A stretch of 24,420 nt of DNA, from assembly GCA_027069385.1 (NCBI GenBank), contig JALXER010000094.1:1-24420 (forward strand). The letters run 5' to 3'. The DNA is from Paracoccaceae bacterium. GTDB taxonomy: Bacteria > Pseudomonadota > Alphaproteobacteria > Rhodobacterales > Rhodobacteraceae. Of this stretch, positions 1-7,974 are shown piece after piece. The notes under the pieces were generated by a model that was not told the DNA's origin, did not search any database, and saw only the letters and a list, made by a program, of their open reading frames with translations. The position numbers were made by a program, and so were the translations under genes. The stretch's first letter is position 1. Every line of letters starts with the position of its first letter.

Positions 1-2
1 GC

Positions 3-101
3 AAGGGGCTGGACCGGCCCCATGCGGCGCGGCAACCTTACCCCCGTGGCACCCGCTGCACCCGCGCCGCCCTGCACCGGCAGGGCTTGTGGCTGGGCTA
101 A
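3..101 (+). CDS. Possible 3' end of an unidentified + strand gene (partial)
   Basis: Frame 3 is open from the left edge to a TAA at 99-101. It would encode about 32 arginine-rich residues ending in GLWLG. Its stop overlaps the stop of the convergent aminopeptidase P gene (TAG at 100-98), a 4-bp tail-to-tail overlap typical of compact genomes. No family can be recognised from so short a tail. Frame 1 is also open further, to about 148, so the frame choice is uncertain. Weak call. Confidence 0.25.
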   Translation, partial: KGLDRPHAARQPYPRGTRCTRAALHRQGLWLG

Positions 102-1882
102 ACCGGAGCGCAGGCGCGTTGCAGCCAGTCAAGGGTTGCGGGGCTGACATGGGGCGAGACCATCTCGAACACCGCTCGGTGATAGCTGTTCAGCCAGTCC
201 TGCTGGACCGGTGTCAGTTGCGTCGGGTCGATCAGGGCGCGGTCAATAGGCACCCATGTCAGGGTTTCAAAGCCCAGCATGGCACGATCCCCCCCTTCGG
301 GGGTTTCGGGCGGGGTGACCACCACCAGATTTTCGATACGGATTCCCCAGGCATTTTCGCGGTAATAGCCCGGCTCATTGGACAGGATCATGCCGGGATC
401 AAGCGCCACGGTGCCGCGTCTGGATATGCTGGCCGGACCTTCATGTACGCCAAGATAGGCCCCGACTCCGTGGCCGGTGCCATGGTCATAGTCGAACCCC
501 GCCGCCCAGAGCGGCGCGCGCGCCATCGCGTCGATTTCCTGCCCGCTAAGGCCCCGGGGCCAGCGCAGCATGGAAAGGTTGATCATGCCCTGCAGCACCA
601 GCGTAAAGGCGCGGATCATATCGTGGTCAGGCTGGCCAATGGCCACGGTGCGGGTGATATCGGTGGTGCCGTCCAGATACTGCCCGCCGCTATCCACCAA
701 CAGCAGCGAATCCTGCACAAGTTCGGCGTTGCTGGAGTCGTCCACCCGGTAATGAACGATAGCCCCGTTAGGGCCCGCGCCACAGATCGTATCAAAGGAA
801 ATGTCGGTCAGCGCGTTGGTGTTGCGCCGAAAGGATTCCAGCCTGGTTACCACGTCGATTTCGGTTAGTCCGCTGTGGTCGGCCTGTGCCAGCCAGGCCA
901 GGAATTCGCACATGGCGACCGCGTCGCGCCGGTGGGCGGTTCTTGTGCCTGCCAGTTCGGCGGGGTTCTTGCGCGCCTTGGGCAGGACGCAGGGGTCAGG
1001 ATGGTTAACGGGGTGTTGAATCTGGTTGCAAACCCAGATGGGCGCGGTTTTTTTGTCGATCCCGACCCTGGATTTCAGCGCGTTTAGGGCGGGTTGGAAT
1101 GCCTCATTCGGGTGCAACGTTACCTGATCGCCCAGGTGGTCCAGCAGTTCTGGCGAGGCCTTGCGCGGGTCGGTAAACAGATCAACCCGCGCGTCATCGT
1201 GCAGAATGGCAAAAGCCAGTACCAAGGGCGCGCGCACGATGTCGCTGCCGCGAATGTTGAGCAGCCAGCAGATCGAATCAGGCAGGGTAAGGACGGATGC
1301 GCACAGGTCGTTATCGCGAAGCGTCGTCGCAAGTTGCACGCGTTTTTCGGCGCTGGACACGCCGGCGAACTCGATCGGATAAGGGGTGATCTTGCCAGTG
1401 GGCGGGGCGGGCTGGTCGCGCCAGATGGCGTCGATCGGGTTCTCGGTCGGGCAAAGCGAAAGCTTGCCCTCCAGCGCGGATTCAAGCGCTTCCAGTTCGG
1501 CGACGGTATGCAGCATCGGGTCATATCCGATTCTGGCACCTTCGGGCAAACGCGCCAGCAACCACTCAGACAGCTTGTCGTTGACCAGCGATTGCGGGGT
1601 AAAGGCCGAGAGGTCGATTTGCTTGCGTACCTGCAGGGTGTAGCGTCCATCGACGAACACGCCCGCACTGTCTTGGAGCACCACGCAGAACCCCGCCGAG
1701 CCGGTGAAACCGGTCAACCAGGCCAGCCGCTCGTCATGGGGGGCAACGTTTTCACCCTGATGCGCGTCGGAACGCGGGACAAGAAACCCCTCGATCCCGC
1801 GTTGCGAAAGCGCGGTGCGTAGCTGTGCCAGACGAGCCGCGCCGGTTTCGGGAGTGGAAGGCGTTGTGAAGGTTTGAAACAT
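98..1882 (-). CDS. pepP: Xaa-Pro aminopeptidase (aminopeptidase P, M24B family)
   Basis: Cytoplasmic metallo-aminopeptidase predicted to release the N-terminal residue from peptides with proline in second position. The 594-aa protein fits the long three-domain form. It has two creatinase-like N-terminal regions (about 15-150 and 165-310; the first carries PRSDAHQGE at 36-44) and a C-terminal pita-bread domain. All five expected metal ligands are visible: D397 (LLVDSGG), D408 (GTTDITR), H471 (HGTGHGVG), E503 (SNEPGYY) and E517 (RIENL). The ATG at 1882 was chosen because GAGG lies 5-8 bases upstream and the protein then begins at the usual MFQTF. The frame stays open upstream through a non-coding repeat to 2179, and an in-frame ATG at 1921 lacks a clear ribosome site. 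The gene is divergent from surE, with repeat copy A between them. Confidence 0.93.
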   Translation of the reverse strand: MFQTFTTPSTPETGAARLAQLRTALSQRGIEGFLVPRSDAHQGENVAPHDERLAWLTGFTGSAGFCVVLQDSAGVFVDGRYTLQVRKQIDLSAFTPQSLVNDKLSEWLLARLPEGARIGYDPMLHTVAELEALESALEGKLSLCPTENPIDAIWRDQPAPPTGKITPYPIEFAGVSSAEKRVQLATTLRDNDLCASVLTLPDSICWLLNIRGSDIVRAPLVLAFAILHDDARVDLFTDPRKASPELLDHLGDQVTLHPNEAFQPALNALKSRVGIDKKTAPIWVCNQIQHPVNHPDPCVLPKARKNPAELAGTRTAHRRDAVAMCEFLAWLAQADHSGLTEIDVVTRLESFRRNTNALTDISFDTICGAGPNGAIVHYRVDDSSNAELVQDSLLLVDSGGQYLDGTTDITRTVAIGQPDHDMIRAFTLVLQGMINLSMLRWPRGLSGQEIDAMARAPLWAAGFDYDHGTGHGVGAYLGVHEGPASISRRGTVALDPGMILSNEPGYYRENAWGIRIENLVVVTPPETPEGGDRAMLGFETLTWVPIDRALIDPTQLTPVQQDWLNSYHRAVFEMVSPHVSPATLDWLQRACAPV

Positions 1883-1980
1883 GGCGTCCTCGGGGTTGGT
1901 GTTTGGGATCGTGCATGGCATAGAATGGCCGGATTTTCCAGCCGTTTCAATGGTGTGCCCCGCCGGGCCTCCGGTCTCTT

Positions 1981-2231
1981 CGGGGAGCCGCAAGCGGCCC
2001 CCCTCATCAACCGGGCATGGGGTAAACCCCATGCGGGGGCGTTCACGCCCCCCTTGCCCGTAAACGGGCAATTCCCCCCTGAGAGTATTTATGAAAAATG
2101 GAAGGTATTGTCGCCTCACGCATGTGACGGGGGTACGGGGGCTGGCCCCCGGGGCCGACCGAAGGTCGGCCCGGCCCAAAGGGAAGCTGTTGGCTGGCTT
2201 TAGCCAGTCAATAGCTGGACTGCGGGAGCGC
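1981..2231 (+). repeat. 251-bp multi-hairpin intergenic repeat, copy A
   Basis: The element matches the reverse complement of 18078-18328 over its whole length without gaps, with about 22 mismatches by eye; 14 of them fall in a 28-bp central stretch (about 2084-2111). It is a string of hairpins: GCCGC/GCGGC (1987-1998), GCATGGGGT-aa-ACCCCATGC (2015-2034), GGGGGCG-ttca-CGCCCCC (2035-2052), TTGCCCGT-aa-ACGGGCAA (2054-2071), GGGCCGACC-gaa-GGTCGGCCC (2152-2172) and CTGGC-ttta-GCCAG (2194-2207). It lies between the divergent pepP and surE starts, so it is not a simple shared 3' terminator. It resembles palindromic REP/BIME-type repeats in organisation, but I cannot name a catalogued family. Confidence 0.9.
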
Positions 2232-2372
2232 CCCTGTCCATTTTTCGGCGGGATGATAAATATGACTCACTTTTCCAAAAAAGCGGCACCTTCGTCCGAT
2301 TAACCGCAGGCTGGCGCTAGACCTTCCCCCGTTGCCGCCCTAAAAAGACCGCAGAGCAGCAAGAGGCATGAT

Positions 2373-3167
2373 ATGCGCATTCTGATTACCAATGACGACG
2401 GGATCACCGCCCCCGGCCTGAAGGTGGCCGAGGCCATCGCAACCGATCTGGCCGGACCGGACGGAGAGGTCTGGGTGGTTGCACCGGCATTCGAGCAATC
2501 CGGCGTTTCGCACTGTATTTCCTATATCCGCCCGATGCGGCTGGAACAGCTTGGTAAGCGGCGCTATGCGGTCGAAGGCTCCCCGGCCGATTGTGTTCTG
2601 GCCGGGCTTTACGAAGTACTGAACCATGCCAAGCCCGATCTGGTACTTGCCGGGGTCAATCGCGGCCATAATGTTGCCGAGGACACGCTTTATTCGGGCA
2701 CCATCGGCGGTGCCATGGAGGCAGCCATGCACGGGTTCAAAGCGATAGCCATGTCGCAGTATTATGGCCATTACGACCATGATCTGGACGACCCGTTCGA
2801 GGCAGCCCGTCAACACGGCACCTCCGTCTGTCGGCAATTGCTGGACCATGCCGACTGGCACGATGCGCGCTATGGCGTGTTTTACAACATCAACTTCCCC
2901 GCCGGCCCTGCCGATGCGGTCAAAGGGGTCAAGGCGACCCATCAGGGGGTTCGCGAGGCGGCCTCTTTCGGGGTGCAGCCGCAAAAAGCCCCCAACGGGC
3001 GCACCTATTTATGGCTGACCCATACGGCGGGCAATGACAGTTCACCCGCGGGTTCGGATGCCTTCGAGGCCGTGCAGGGCTATATCACCGTAACACCCTT
3101 GCGCGCAGACCTGACCGCGCATTCGGTGCTGGACAGCCTGCAAACCGCGCTGGAGGGCCGGTCGTGA
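2373..3167 (+). CDS. surE: 5'/3'-nucleotidase SurE
   Basis: Cytoplasmic metal-dependent phosphatase acting on nucleoside monophosphates, in the stationary-phase survival protein family. The 264-aa length is normal. The N-terminus has the diagnostic NDDGI motif with acidic metal ligands D8 and D9. The S43 region (EQSGVSHCIS) and N96 (LAGVNRGHN) match further conserved positions. ATG at 2373 is preceded by AAGAGG six bases upstream. The stop overlaps the GTG start of pcm by 4 bp, so translation is probably coupled. The order surE-pcm-nlpD matches the well-known enterobacterial arrangement. Confidence 0.95.
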   Translation: MRILITNDDGITAPGLKVAEAIATDLAGPDGEVWVVAPAFEQSGVSHCISYIRPMRLEQLGKRRYAVEGSPADCVLAGLYEVLNHAKPDLVLAGVNRGHNVAEDTLYSGTIGGAMEAAMHGFKAIAMSQYYGHYDHDLDDPFEAARQHGTSVCRQLLDHADWHDARYGVFYNINFPAGPADAVKGVKATHQGVREAASFGVQPQKAPNGRTYLWLTHTAGNDSSPAGSDAFEAVQGYITVTPLRADLTAHSVLDSLQTALEGRS

Positions 3168-3799
3168 TCGATGAACAGCAAATGGAATTTGTGCTGAATC
3201 TGCGTCAGAGCGGCATCAGTGACAACACGGTTCTGGCCGCGATGGAGCGTATCCCACGCGCCGCCTTTCTGGATGGCGTGTTCAAGGATCGCGCCTTTGA
3301 AAACCGCCCGCTGCCGATTTCCTGCGGGCAGACCATCAGCCAGCCGACCGTAGTGGCGCAGATGACTCAGGCGCTTGAGGTCACCAAACGTTGCAAAGTG
3401 CTGGAAATCGGCACCGGCAGCGGATATCAGGCCGCCGTGCTGTCGCGCCTTGCCCGCCGGGTCTATTCGATCGAGCGCCACCGCCCCCTTGCCCAGCAGG
3501 CCCGCGCGGTGTTGCAGGGGCTTGGCATTGCCAATGTCACGGTGATTACCGGCGACGGTGGCCACGGCCTGCCCGACCAGTCCCCCTTTGACCGCATTCT
3601 GGTTACCGCCGCCGCCGAAGACCCGCCGGCCGCCTTGCTCAACCAGTTGAAACCGGGCGGAATCATGGTGATTCCGGTGGGGCAATCGGACGTGGTGCAA
3701 AATCTGATAAAAATAGTTAAAACCGAGAACGGTTTGGAGTATAGTGAGTTGAGCGAAGTGCGTTTTGTGCCGCTGCTTTCGGGCGTGGCAAAGGACTAG
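3164..3799 (+). CDS. pcm: Protein-L-isoaspartate O-methyltransferase
   Basis: SAM-dependent repair enzyme that methylates isoaspartyl residues in aged proteins so that they can revert to aspartate. The 211-aa protein is typical in length. It has the PCMT substrate motif PISCGQTISQP (about 48-58) and the SAM-binding motif LEIGTGSGYQAA (about 80-91). Translation starts at a GTG (3164-3166) overlapping the surE TGA as GTGA, the clearest start in the frame. It is the second gene of the surE-pcm-nlpD set, with 59 bp before the next start. Confidence 0.95.
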   Translation: MIDEQQMEFVLNLRQSGISDNTVLAAMERIPRAAFLDGVFKDRAFENRPLPISCGQTISQPTVVAQMTQALEVTKRCKVLEIGTGSGYQAAVLSRLARRVYSIERHRPLAQQARAVLQGLGIANVTVITGDGGHGLPDQSPFDRILVTAAAEDPPAALLNQLKPGGIMVIPVGQSDVVQNLIKIVKTENGLEYSELSEVRFVPLLSGVAKD

Positions 3800-3858
3800 A
3801 CGCAGAAACAGACCCGCAAACGGGCGTTATTGTTGAGGATACAAGAGGGCGTAATCCT

Positions 3859-4914
3859 ATGTTTATATTAAATAAATCTACCCTGGCCGTCGGGTTAACC
3901 GCGTTAACCCTGCTGGGCGGCTGCGAGAACGGTTTTGACCTTGGGCGACTGTCCGGCGTGTTCAACCATAAAGGCGAAACGCTGCCATCGATCAATCGGC
4001 CACCGGCGGATTCCCGCGGAGTGATCACCTATGATACCTATCAGGTCATTGTTGCGCGCGATGGTGACAATCTGGAGGCCATGGCCAATCGGGTCGGCAT
4101 TTCGACCGACAAACTGGCCGAAGCCAACGGCCTGCCGACCACTTATACCCCGCGAACCGGCGAGGTTCTGGTGTTGCCCGACAATGTTGGCGGCGAGGTT
4201 GTGGCCTCTCCAACCGGCTGGTCCGAGGAAATTGCGGTCAGCGCCATTGAAAATGCCGGTGGCAGCGCGGGGGTTGGCAACCCGACCGAGCCGCTGCGCC
4301 ATCGGGTAGAATCGGGCGAAACCGCCTATACGATTGCGCGGTCCTATAACGTGTCGGTAACGGCGCTGGCCACATGGAACGGGCTTGGCCCCGACCTTGC
4401 GGTGCGCCCCAACCAATTGCTGATCATTCCGGTGCCCGATACCGCCAACATCCCCGCCGCACCGGTTGCGGCACCGGTCAGTGAACCTCAACCGGTTTCC
4501 GAGGGTGAAACGCCTGCTGTTGCCCCCACGCCTCCGCCTGCGGTGGCACCAAGCGCGCCGTTTATCGCGCCGGTCGAGGGAACAATCGCGCGGGGCTATC
4601 GGCCCAACGGGCGCAACAAAAACGAAGGGCTGGATTTTGCCACCGGAGCGGGCGCAACCGTAAGCGCAGCGGGCGATGGCACCGTAGCGCTGGTTTCTGA
4701 TTCGCTGGGCGATCTGGGCACCATCGTGCTGATCCGGCATTCCAACGATCTGATGACGGTCTATGGGCGGGTTACCAATGTCAGCGTTGCCAAGGGCGAT
4801 CATGTGACCCAGGGGCAAAGCATCGGCATTGTGGCACCGGCCGAAACGCCGATTATGCATTTCGAGGTGCGCATCGGCACCGAAAGCGTCGATCCGACCC
4901 AGTATTTGCGCTGA
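3859..4914 (+). CDS. nlpD: NlpD-like LysM/M23 lipoprotein with degenerate peptidase site
   Basis: Predicted envelope lipoprotein that binds peptidoglycan and, by analogy with NlpD, activates cell-wall amidases at division. Visible parts are a signal peptide with lipobox L19-G-G-C22, LysM domain 1 (about 61-107), LysM domain 2 (about 148-191), a Pro/Ala-rich linker (199-234) and a LytM/M23 domain (235-351). Zinc ligands are lost: the usual HxxxD reads NEGLD (255-259), and the usual HxH reads I332-M333-H334. This argues for a non-catalytic regulator, as in enterobacterial NlpD/EnvC. ATG at 3859 follows AGAGGG at about -10. It lies downstream of pcm in the conserved surE-pcm-nlpD order; no rpoS follows. 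The symbol is by similarity and position only. Confidence 0.82.
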   Translation: MFILNKSTLAVGLTALTLLGGCENGFDLGRLSGVFNHKGETLPSINRPPADSRGVITYDTYQVIVARDGDNLEAMANRVGISTDKLAEANGLPTTYTPRTGEVLVLPDNVGGEVVASPTGWSEEIAVSAIENAGGSAGVGNPTEPLRHRVESGETAYTIARSYNVSVTALATWNGLGPDLAVRPNQLLIIPVPDTANIPAAPVAAPVSEPQPVSEGETPAVAPTPPPAVAPSAPFIAPVEGTIARGYRPNGRNKNEGLDFATGAGATVSAAGDGTVALVSDSLGDLGTIVLIRHSNDLMTVYGRVTNVSVAKGDHVTQGQSIGIVAPAETPIMHFEVRIGTESVDPTQYLR

Positions 4915-4955
4915 CCCGAACGGCCAGCGTACGGCCCGAACCCGCGCGCTTCGCC

Positions 4956-5702
4956 CTAGACCATTGATGTCATGATATCGAGGTATTTCTCGTTAGAGAA
5001 ATACCCGTTCAGTAATGCATAGTCGCCGGCACAATGGGCCAGCAGGTTTTTCTGCGCCTTGCGCGAAAGATCCTCAAACTTGGCCTTTTTCTTCATCTTT
5101 TTCTTGTCACCGGTGGATTTGTTGGCATGAACCTTTTTCGCCTTCAGCCCCGATTTTTCCGACATGAACGCGATCATATCATCAAATTCCGACAGGCGGA
5201 AAACGTGGGTAAAATAGGCAAGATTGGTCCCTAACGAGACCGTAACAGGGTTGCTATGCGCCCAAATCGGACCGGCAAGCACGCGATAGCGCTCCAGATT
5301 GCTGAAATAGGCATTGGCATTGGGGTTCGGCTTCAATTCAAGCGCGGCTGCCAGTTCCATGTCGATTTTATCCTCGGCCAGCGCACCGGCATTGCCCGCG
5401 ATACCGGTGTAAACCGAAATCTGGCGCTCTACGGGATCGCGCACCAGCGTAATGCGATCATGGTCGCGATACAGGTCGTGGTCAATTGCATCAAACGCAT
5501 TGGTGCGAAAAAAATCGCGGTATTCAGGCAGGGCACGTCGGCGGTTGCCATGCTCGTCCCGCTCGACAAAGCGCTTGCCGTGCAGCATCCGGTACATGAT
5601 TTGCTTGACCGATGAACTGGCGGTTTTGGGGGTCGGGAAGAATACAATCCCGTGGCCGGTCAATTCGGTTGCGTGCTGCAAATACTTCGGGTCTTTGGTC
5701 AT
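4956..5702 (-). CDS. Sulfotransferase-family protein
   Basis: Likely PAPS-dependent sulfotransferase, acceptor unknown. A 5'-phosphosulfate-binding loop is visible at PTPKTASSSVKQ (23-34). The 3'-phosphate-binding region is ITLVRDPVERQISVY (84-98), with R88 and S96 in the expected places. This pattern fits the cytosolic-type or family 2 sulfotransferase fold. A lysine-rich stretch (K189 to K208, with KKKMKKKAK) is unusual and could contact an anionic substrate. The gene is monocistronic, convergent with the nlpD-like gene (41 bp between stops), and has a relatively AT-rich upstream region. Catalytic activity is inferred from the two loops only. Confidence 0.7.
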   Translation of the reverse strand: MTKDPKYLQHATELTGHGIVFFPTPKTASSSVKQIMYRMLHGKRFVERDEHGNRRRALPEYRDFFRTNAFDAIDHDLYRDHDRITLVRDPVERQISVYTGIAGNAGALAEDKIDMELAAALELKPNPNANAYFSNLERYRVLAGPIWAHSNPVTVSLGTNLAYFTHVFRLSEFDDMIAFMSEKSGLKAKKVHANKSTGDKKKMKKKAKFEDLSRKAQKNLLAHCAGDYALLNGYFSNEKYLDIMTSMV

Positions 5703-5717
5703 AATGGTATCCAGTTA

Positions 5718-5748
5718 TTTATAAAAACTTAATCGCCTAATACGACAA
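5718..5748 (-). promoter_or_regulatory. Candidate promoter of the sulfotransferase gene
   Basis: Reading leftward, TTGTCG (5748-5743) and TATAAA (5723-5718) resemble -35 and -10 boxes with a 19-bp spacer, slightly long. The 117-bp region 5703-5819 is distinctly AT-rich against its surroundings and holds no gene. Low-confidence reading by eye. Confidence 0.3.
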
Positions 5749-5819
5749 TAGTCATGTGGCTTTTTCAAGGCAATTTGCCATTTATCCGGATTTTGGTGCC
5801 GAATACCTACGCCGCAGGA

Positions 5820-6653
5820 TTATGCGCCGGTTATCCGCACCCCGTAACGTCCGGCCAGATCAGTAACATACTGCCATGCAACGCGCCCCGAGCGCGCACC
5901 ACGGGTTTGTTGCCACTCAATGGCCTCGGCGTGCAGGGTGGAATCGTCGATTTCTATTCCCATGGCCTCGCAATAGCCGCGAATCATTTGCAGGTATTCG
6001 TCCTGACTGCACGGGTGAAAACCTAGCCAGAGCCCGAACCGGTCGGACAGGGATACCTTTTCCTCGACCGCTTCGGACGGGTTGATCCCGCGCTGGCGTT
6101 CGTTGTCGATCATATCGCGCGGCATCAGGTGACGCCGGTTCGACGTGGCATAGAACAGTACATTTTCCGGCCGCCCCTCTACCCCGCCATCCAGCACCGC
6201 CTTAAGCGATTTATAGTGGCTATCGTCGTGGTCAAACGACAGGTCATCGCAAAACAGCAAGAACCGCGCATCGACACCGCGCAGCTGGTTCATCAGGCGG
6301 CCGATACTGGGCAGGTCCTCGCGCTGGATTTCGACCAGCTTGCAGCCACCGACATGCGCATGCACCGCCTTGACCAGCGATGATTTACCCATGCCGCGCG
6401 CGCCCCAAAGCAATACATTATTGGCCGGCAGCCCTTTGGCAAATTGTCGGGTATTGGCCAGCAGAGTATCGCGCGCCCGGTCGATCCCGACCAGCAAGGG
6501 CAGCTCTATCCGGTTGACCCGCGCAACCGGACGCAGGCAATCGGGTGCGGTTTCCCAGACATAGGCATCCGCGTTAAAATCGGGGCTGCGCAGCGGCGGC
6601 GGAGACAGGCGTTCAAGCGCATCGGCGATGCGTTTTAGCGCCTTTTTGCTCAT
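5820..6653 (-). CDS. DUF815-family P-loop ATPase
   Basis: AAA+-type ATPase of unknown function. Walker A is GARGMGKSS (84-92), and a Walker B-like segment FLLFCDDLSFD covers 131-141. A sensor-like TSNRRHLMPRD follows, then a C-terminal lid-like helical region. The 277-aa length suits the DUF815 family. Its ATG (6653-6651) overlaps the tatC stop as ATGA, so it is probably translated with tatC and is the last gene of the tat operon. The family's biochemical role is not established to my knowledge; a link with protein export is inferred from position only. Confidence 0.8.
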   Translation of the reverse strand: MSKKALKRIADALERLSPPPLRSPDFNADAYVWETAPDCLRPVARVNRIELPLLVGIDRARDTLLANTRQFAKGLPANNVLLWGARGMGKSSLVKAVHAHVGGCKLVEIQREDLPSIGRLMNQLRGVDARFLLFCDDLSFDHDDSHYKSLKAVLDGGVEGRPENVLFYATSNRRHLMPRDMIDNERQRGINPSEAVEEKVSLSDRFGLWLGFHPCSQDEYLQMIRGYCEAMGIEIDDSTLHAEAIEWQQTRGARSGRVAWQYVTDLAGRYGVRITGA

Positions 6654-7531
6654 GCGTCATCCTTGGTGTCAAACGCGTCGGCCTCAAAATCGTCGTCGTC
6701 ATAGTCGTCGTCAAAATACGCGCCTTCGGCCTTTAGTTGCTCAATGCGTTTCTTTTCGACCACCCGCACCAGCAGGATCGAAAACTCGTACAACCCGTAG
6801 ATCACCGTAAACATGATAATCTGGGTGATCACGTCGGGAGGAGTAATAACCGCGGCCAGCATCAGAATGCCGACAATGGCGTATTTGCGCGTACCGGTCA
6901 GGCCTTTGGTGGTCACCAGCCCGACCTTGGCCATTAACGAAAACGCCACCGGCAACTGGAAGGTAATGCCAAAGGCCAGCACGAATTTCATGGTCAGACC
7001 CAGATATTCGTCAATCGTCCCCAGAAAGGAAATACCGATCGCCGCGGGGCCATCGGCGGGGGTCGATTCGCCACCGGGGCCGATTTGCTGGTAGTCGAGG
7101 AAAAAACTGAACGCCATCGGCAGCACCACATAGAACGCAAACGCGGCCCCGATGGCAAACAGCACCGGCGAGGCAAGCAAAAACGGCAGAAACGCCTTTT
7201 TCTCGTTTTTATACAGCCCCGGCGCCACGAATTGCCACAATTGCAGGCCGATCACCGGAAAGGCCAGAATAAAGCCGCCAAACATCGAAATACGCAGCGC
7301 CGTGGTAAAACCCTTTTGCAGGCCGGTGAAAATCAGGTTGCATTCGCCGCCCTGCGCGATCAGCTGGTCGCAAATCGGAGTTGCAAGAAAATCGAAAATC
7401 TCGGTTGACCATGCATAGCAAAACAGCATCGCCACCACAAAGGCCAGAACCGAGCGGATCAGCCGTGTGCGCAGCTCCGTCAGGTGTTCAATCAGCGGCG
7501 CTGTGCTGCTTTCAACTTCGCTATCGCTCAT
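6650..7531 (-). CDS. tatC: Sec-independent protein translocase subunit TatC
   Basis: Core inner-membrane subunit of the twin-arginine translocase, which with TatB recognises RR signal peptides on folded proteins. The 293-aa protein has the conserved N-terminal HLTELRTRL (about 15-23), the first periplasmic loop, the LWQFVAPGLYKNEKKA region and six predicted membrane segments. The C-terminal tail is longer than in E. coli and strongly acidic (a run of D/E after AEGAYF). The start lies 3 bp after the tatB stop, and the stop overlaps the DUF815 gene by 4 bp. Confidence 0.96.
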   Translation of the reverse strand: MSDSEVESSTAPLIEHLTELRTRLIRSVLAFVVAMLFCYAWSTEIFDFLATPICDQLIAQGGECNLIFTGLQKGFTTALRISMFGGFILAFPVIGLQLWQFVAPGLYKNEKKAFLPFLLASPVLFAIGAAFAFYVVLPMAFSFFLDYQQIGPGGESTPADGPAAIGISFLGTIDEYLGLTMKFVLAFGITFQLPVAFSLMAKVGLVTTKGLTGTRKYAIVGILMLAAVITPPDVITQIIMFTVIYGLYEFSILLVRVVEKKRIEQLKAEGAYFDDDYDDDDFEADAFDTKDDA

Positions 7532-7534
7532 GGG

Positions 7535-7942
7535 TTACTCACTTTTGGCCTTGGGCGCGGTATCGGCCTTTTTCTTGGGCTTGGCCGGTTTTTTCTTGGG
7601 CTTTGCGGGCTTTTCGGCCGCTTCGGCCTTGGCCGGCTTTTCGGCCGTTTCGGATTTCGCCTTGGGCGGCGTCTTGCCGTGATCCTTGTCAAAATCGAGC
7701 GGGTTGAAATCGGTGGCGGATTTCACCGAGCTTTGCAGCTCTTTCAGGCCCGAGGTCGCCTCGGACACGCCGCTTTCGCGCGCGGCCTCGTCCATGGAAC
7801 GCTGGAACTCGCGCGCCATGCCCTTCATTTTGCCGACAAAATTGCCAACCGTGCGGAACATGCCGGGCAGGTCTTTTGGCCCCACGACGATCAACGCCAC
7901 GATGCCAATCACCAACAGCTCCATCATGCCCAGATCAAACAT
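7535..7942 (-). CDS. tatB: Sec-independent protein translocase subunit TatB
   Basis: Single-span membrane subunit forming the Tat receptor with TatC. It has the typical N-terminus MFDLGMMELLVIGIVALIVV, then the GPKDLP hinge and an amphipathic helix to about residue 60. The 135-aa protein ends in a low-complexity Lys/Ala/Pro tail built from KPAK/KPKKK repeats (about 98-135). That tail is oppositely charged to the acidic TatC tail. The start is 32 bp downstream of tatA. Confidence 0.95.
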   Translation of the reverse strand: MFDLGMMELLVIGIVALIVVGPKDLPGMFRTVGNFVGKMKGMAREFQRSMDEAARESGVSEATSGLKELQSSVKSATDFNPLDFDKDHGKTPPKAKSETAEKPAKAEAAEKPAKPKKKPAKPKKKADTAPKAKSE

Positions 7943-7974
7943 AGGGCGGCACTCCTGTCATGCGCGGGATGCGC

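Noticed and set aside
1883..2179. N-terminal extension of aminopeptidase P through the repeat (693-aa reading)
   Set aside because: It starts from a non-ATG codon inside the hairpin repeat, and a good ribosome site precedes the ATG at 1882, which gives the normal N-terminus.
2254..2303. Short ORF before surE starting at an ATG near 2261
   Set aside because: It is only 13 codons, has no ribosome site, and is better explained as surE upstream region.
3904..4860. 318-codon antisense frame within the nlpD-like gene
   Set aside because: It mirrors the LysM/M23 lipoprotein gene, whose domains are unambiguous.
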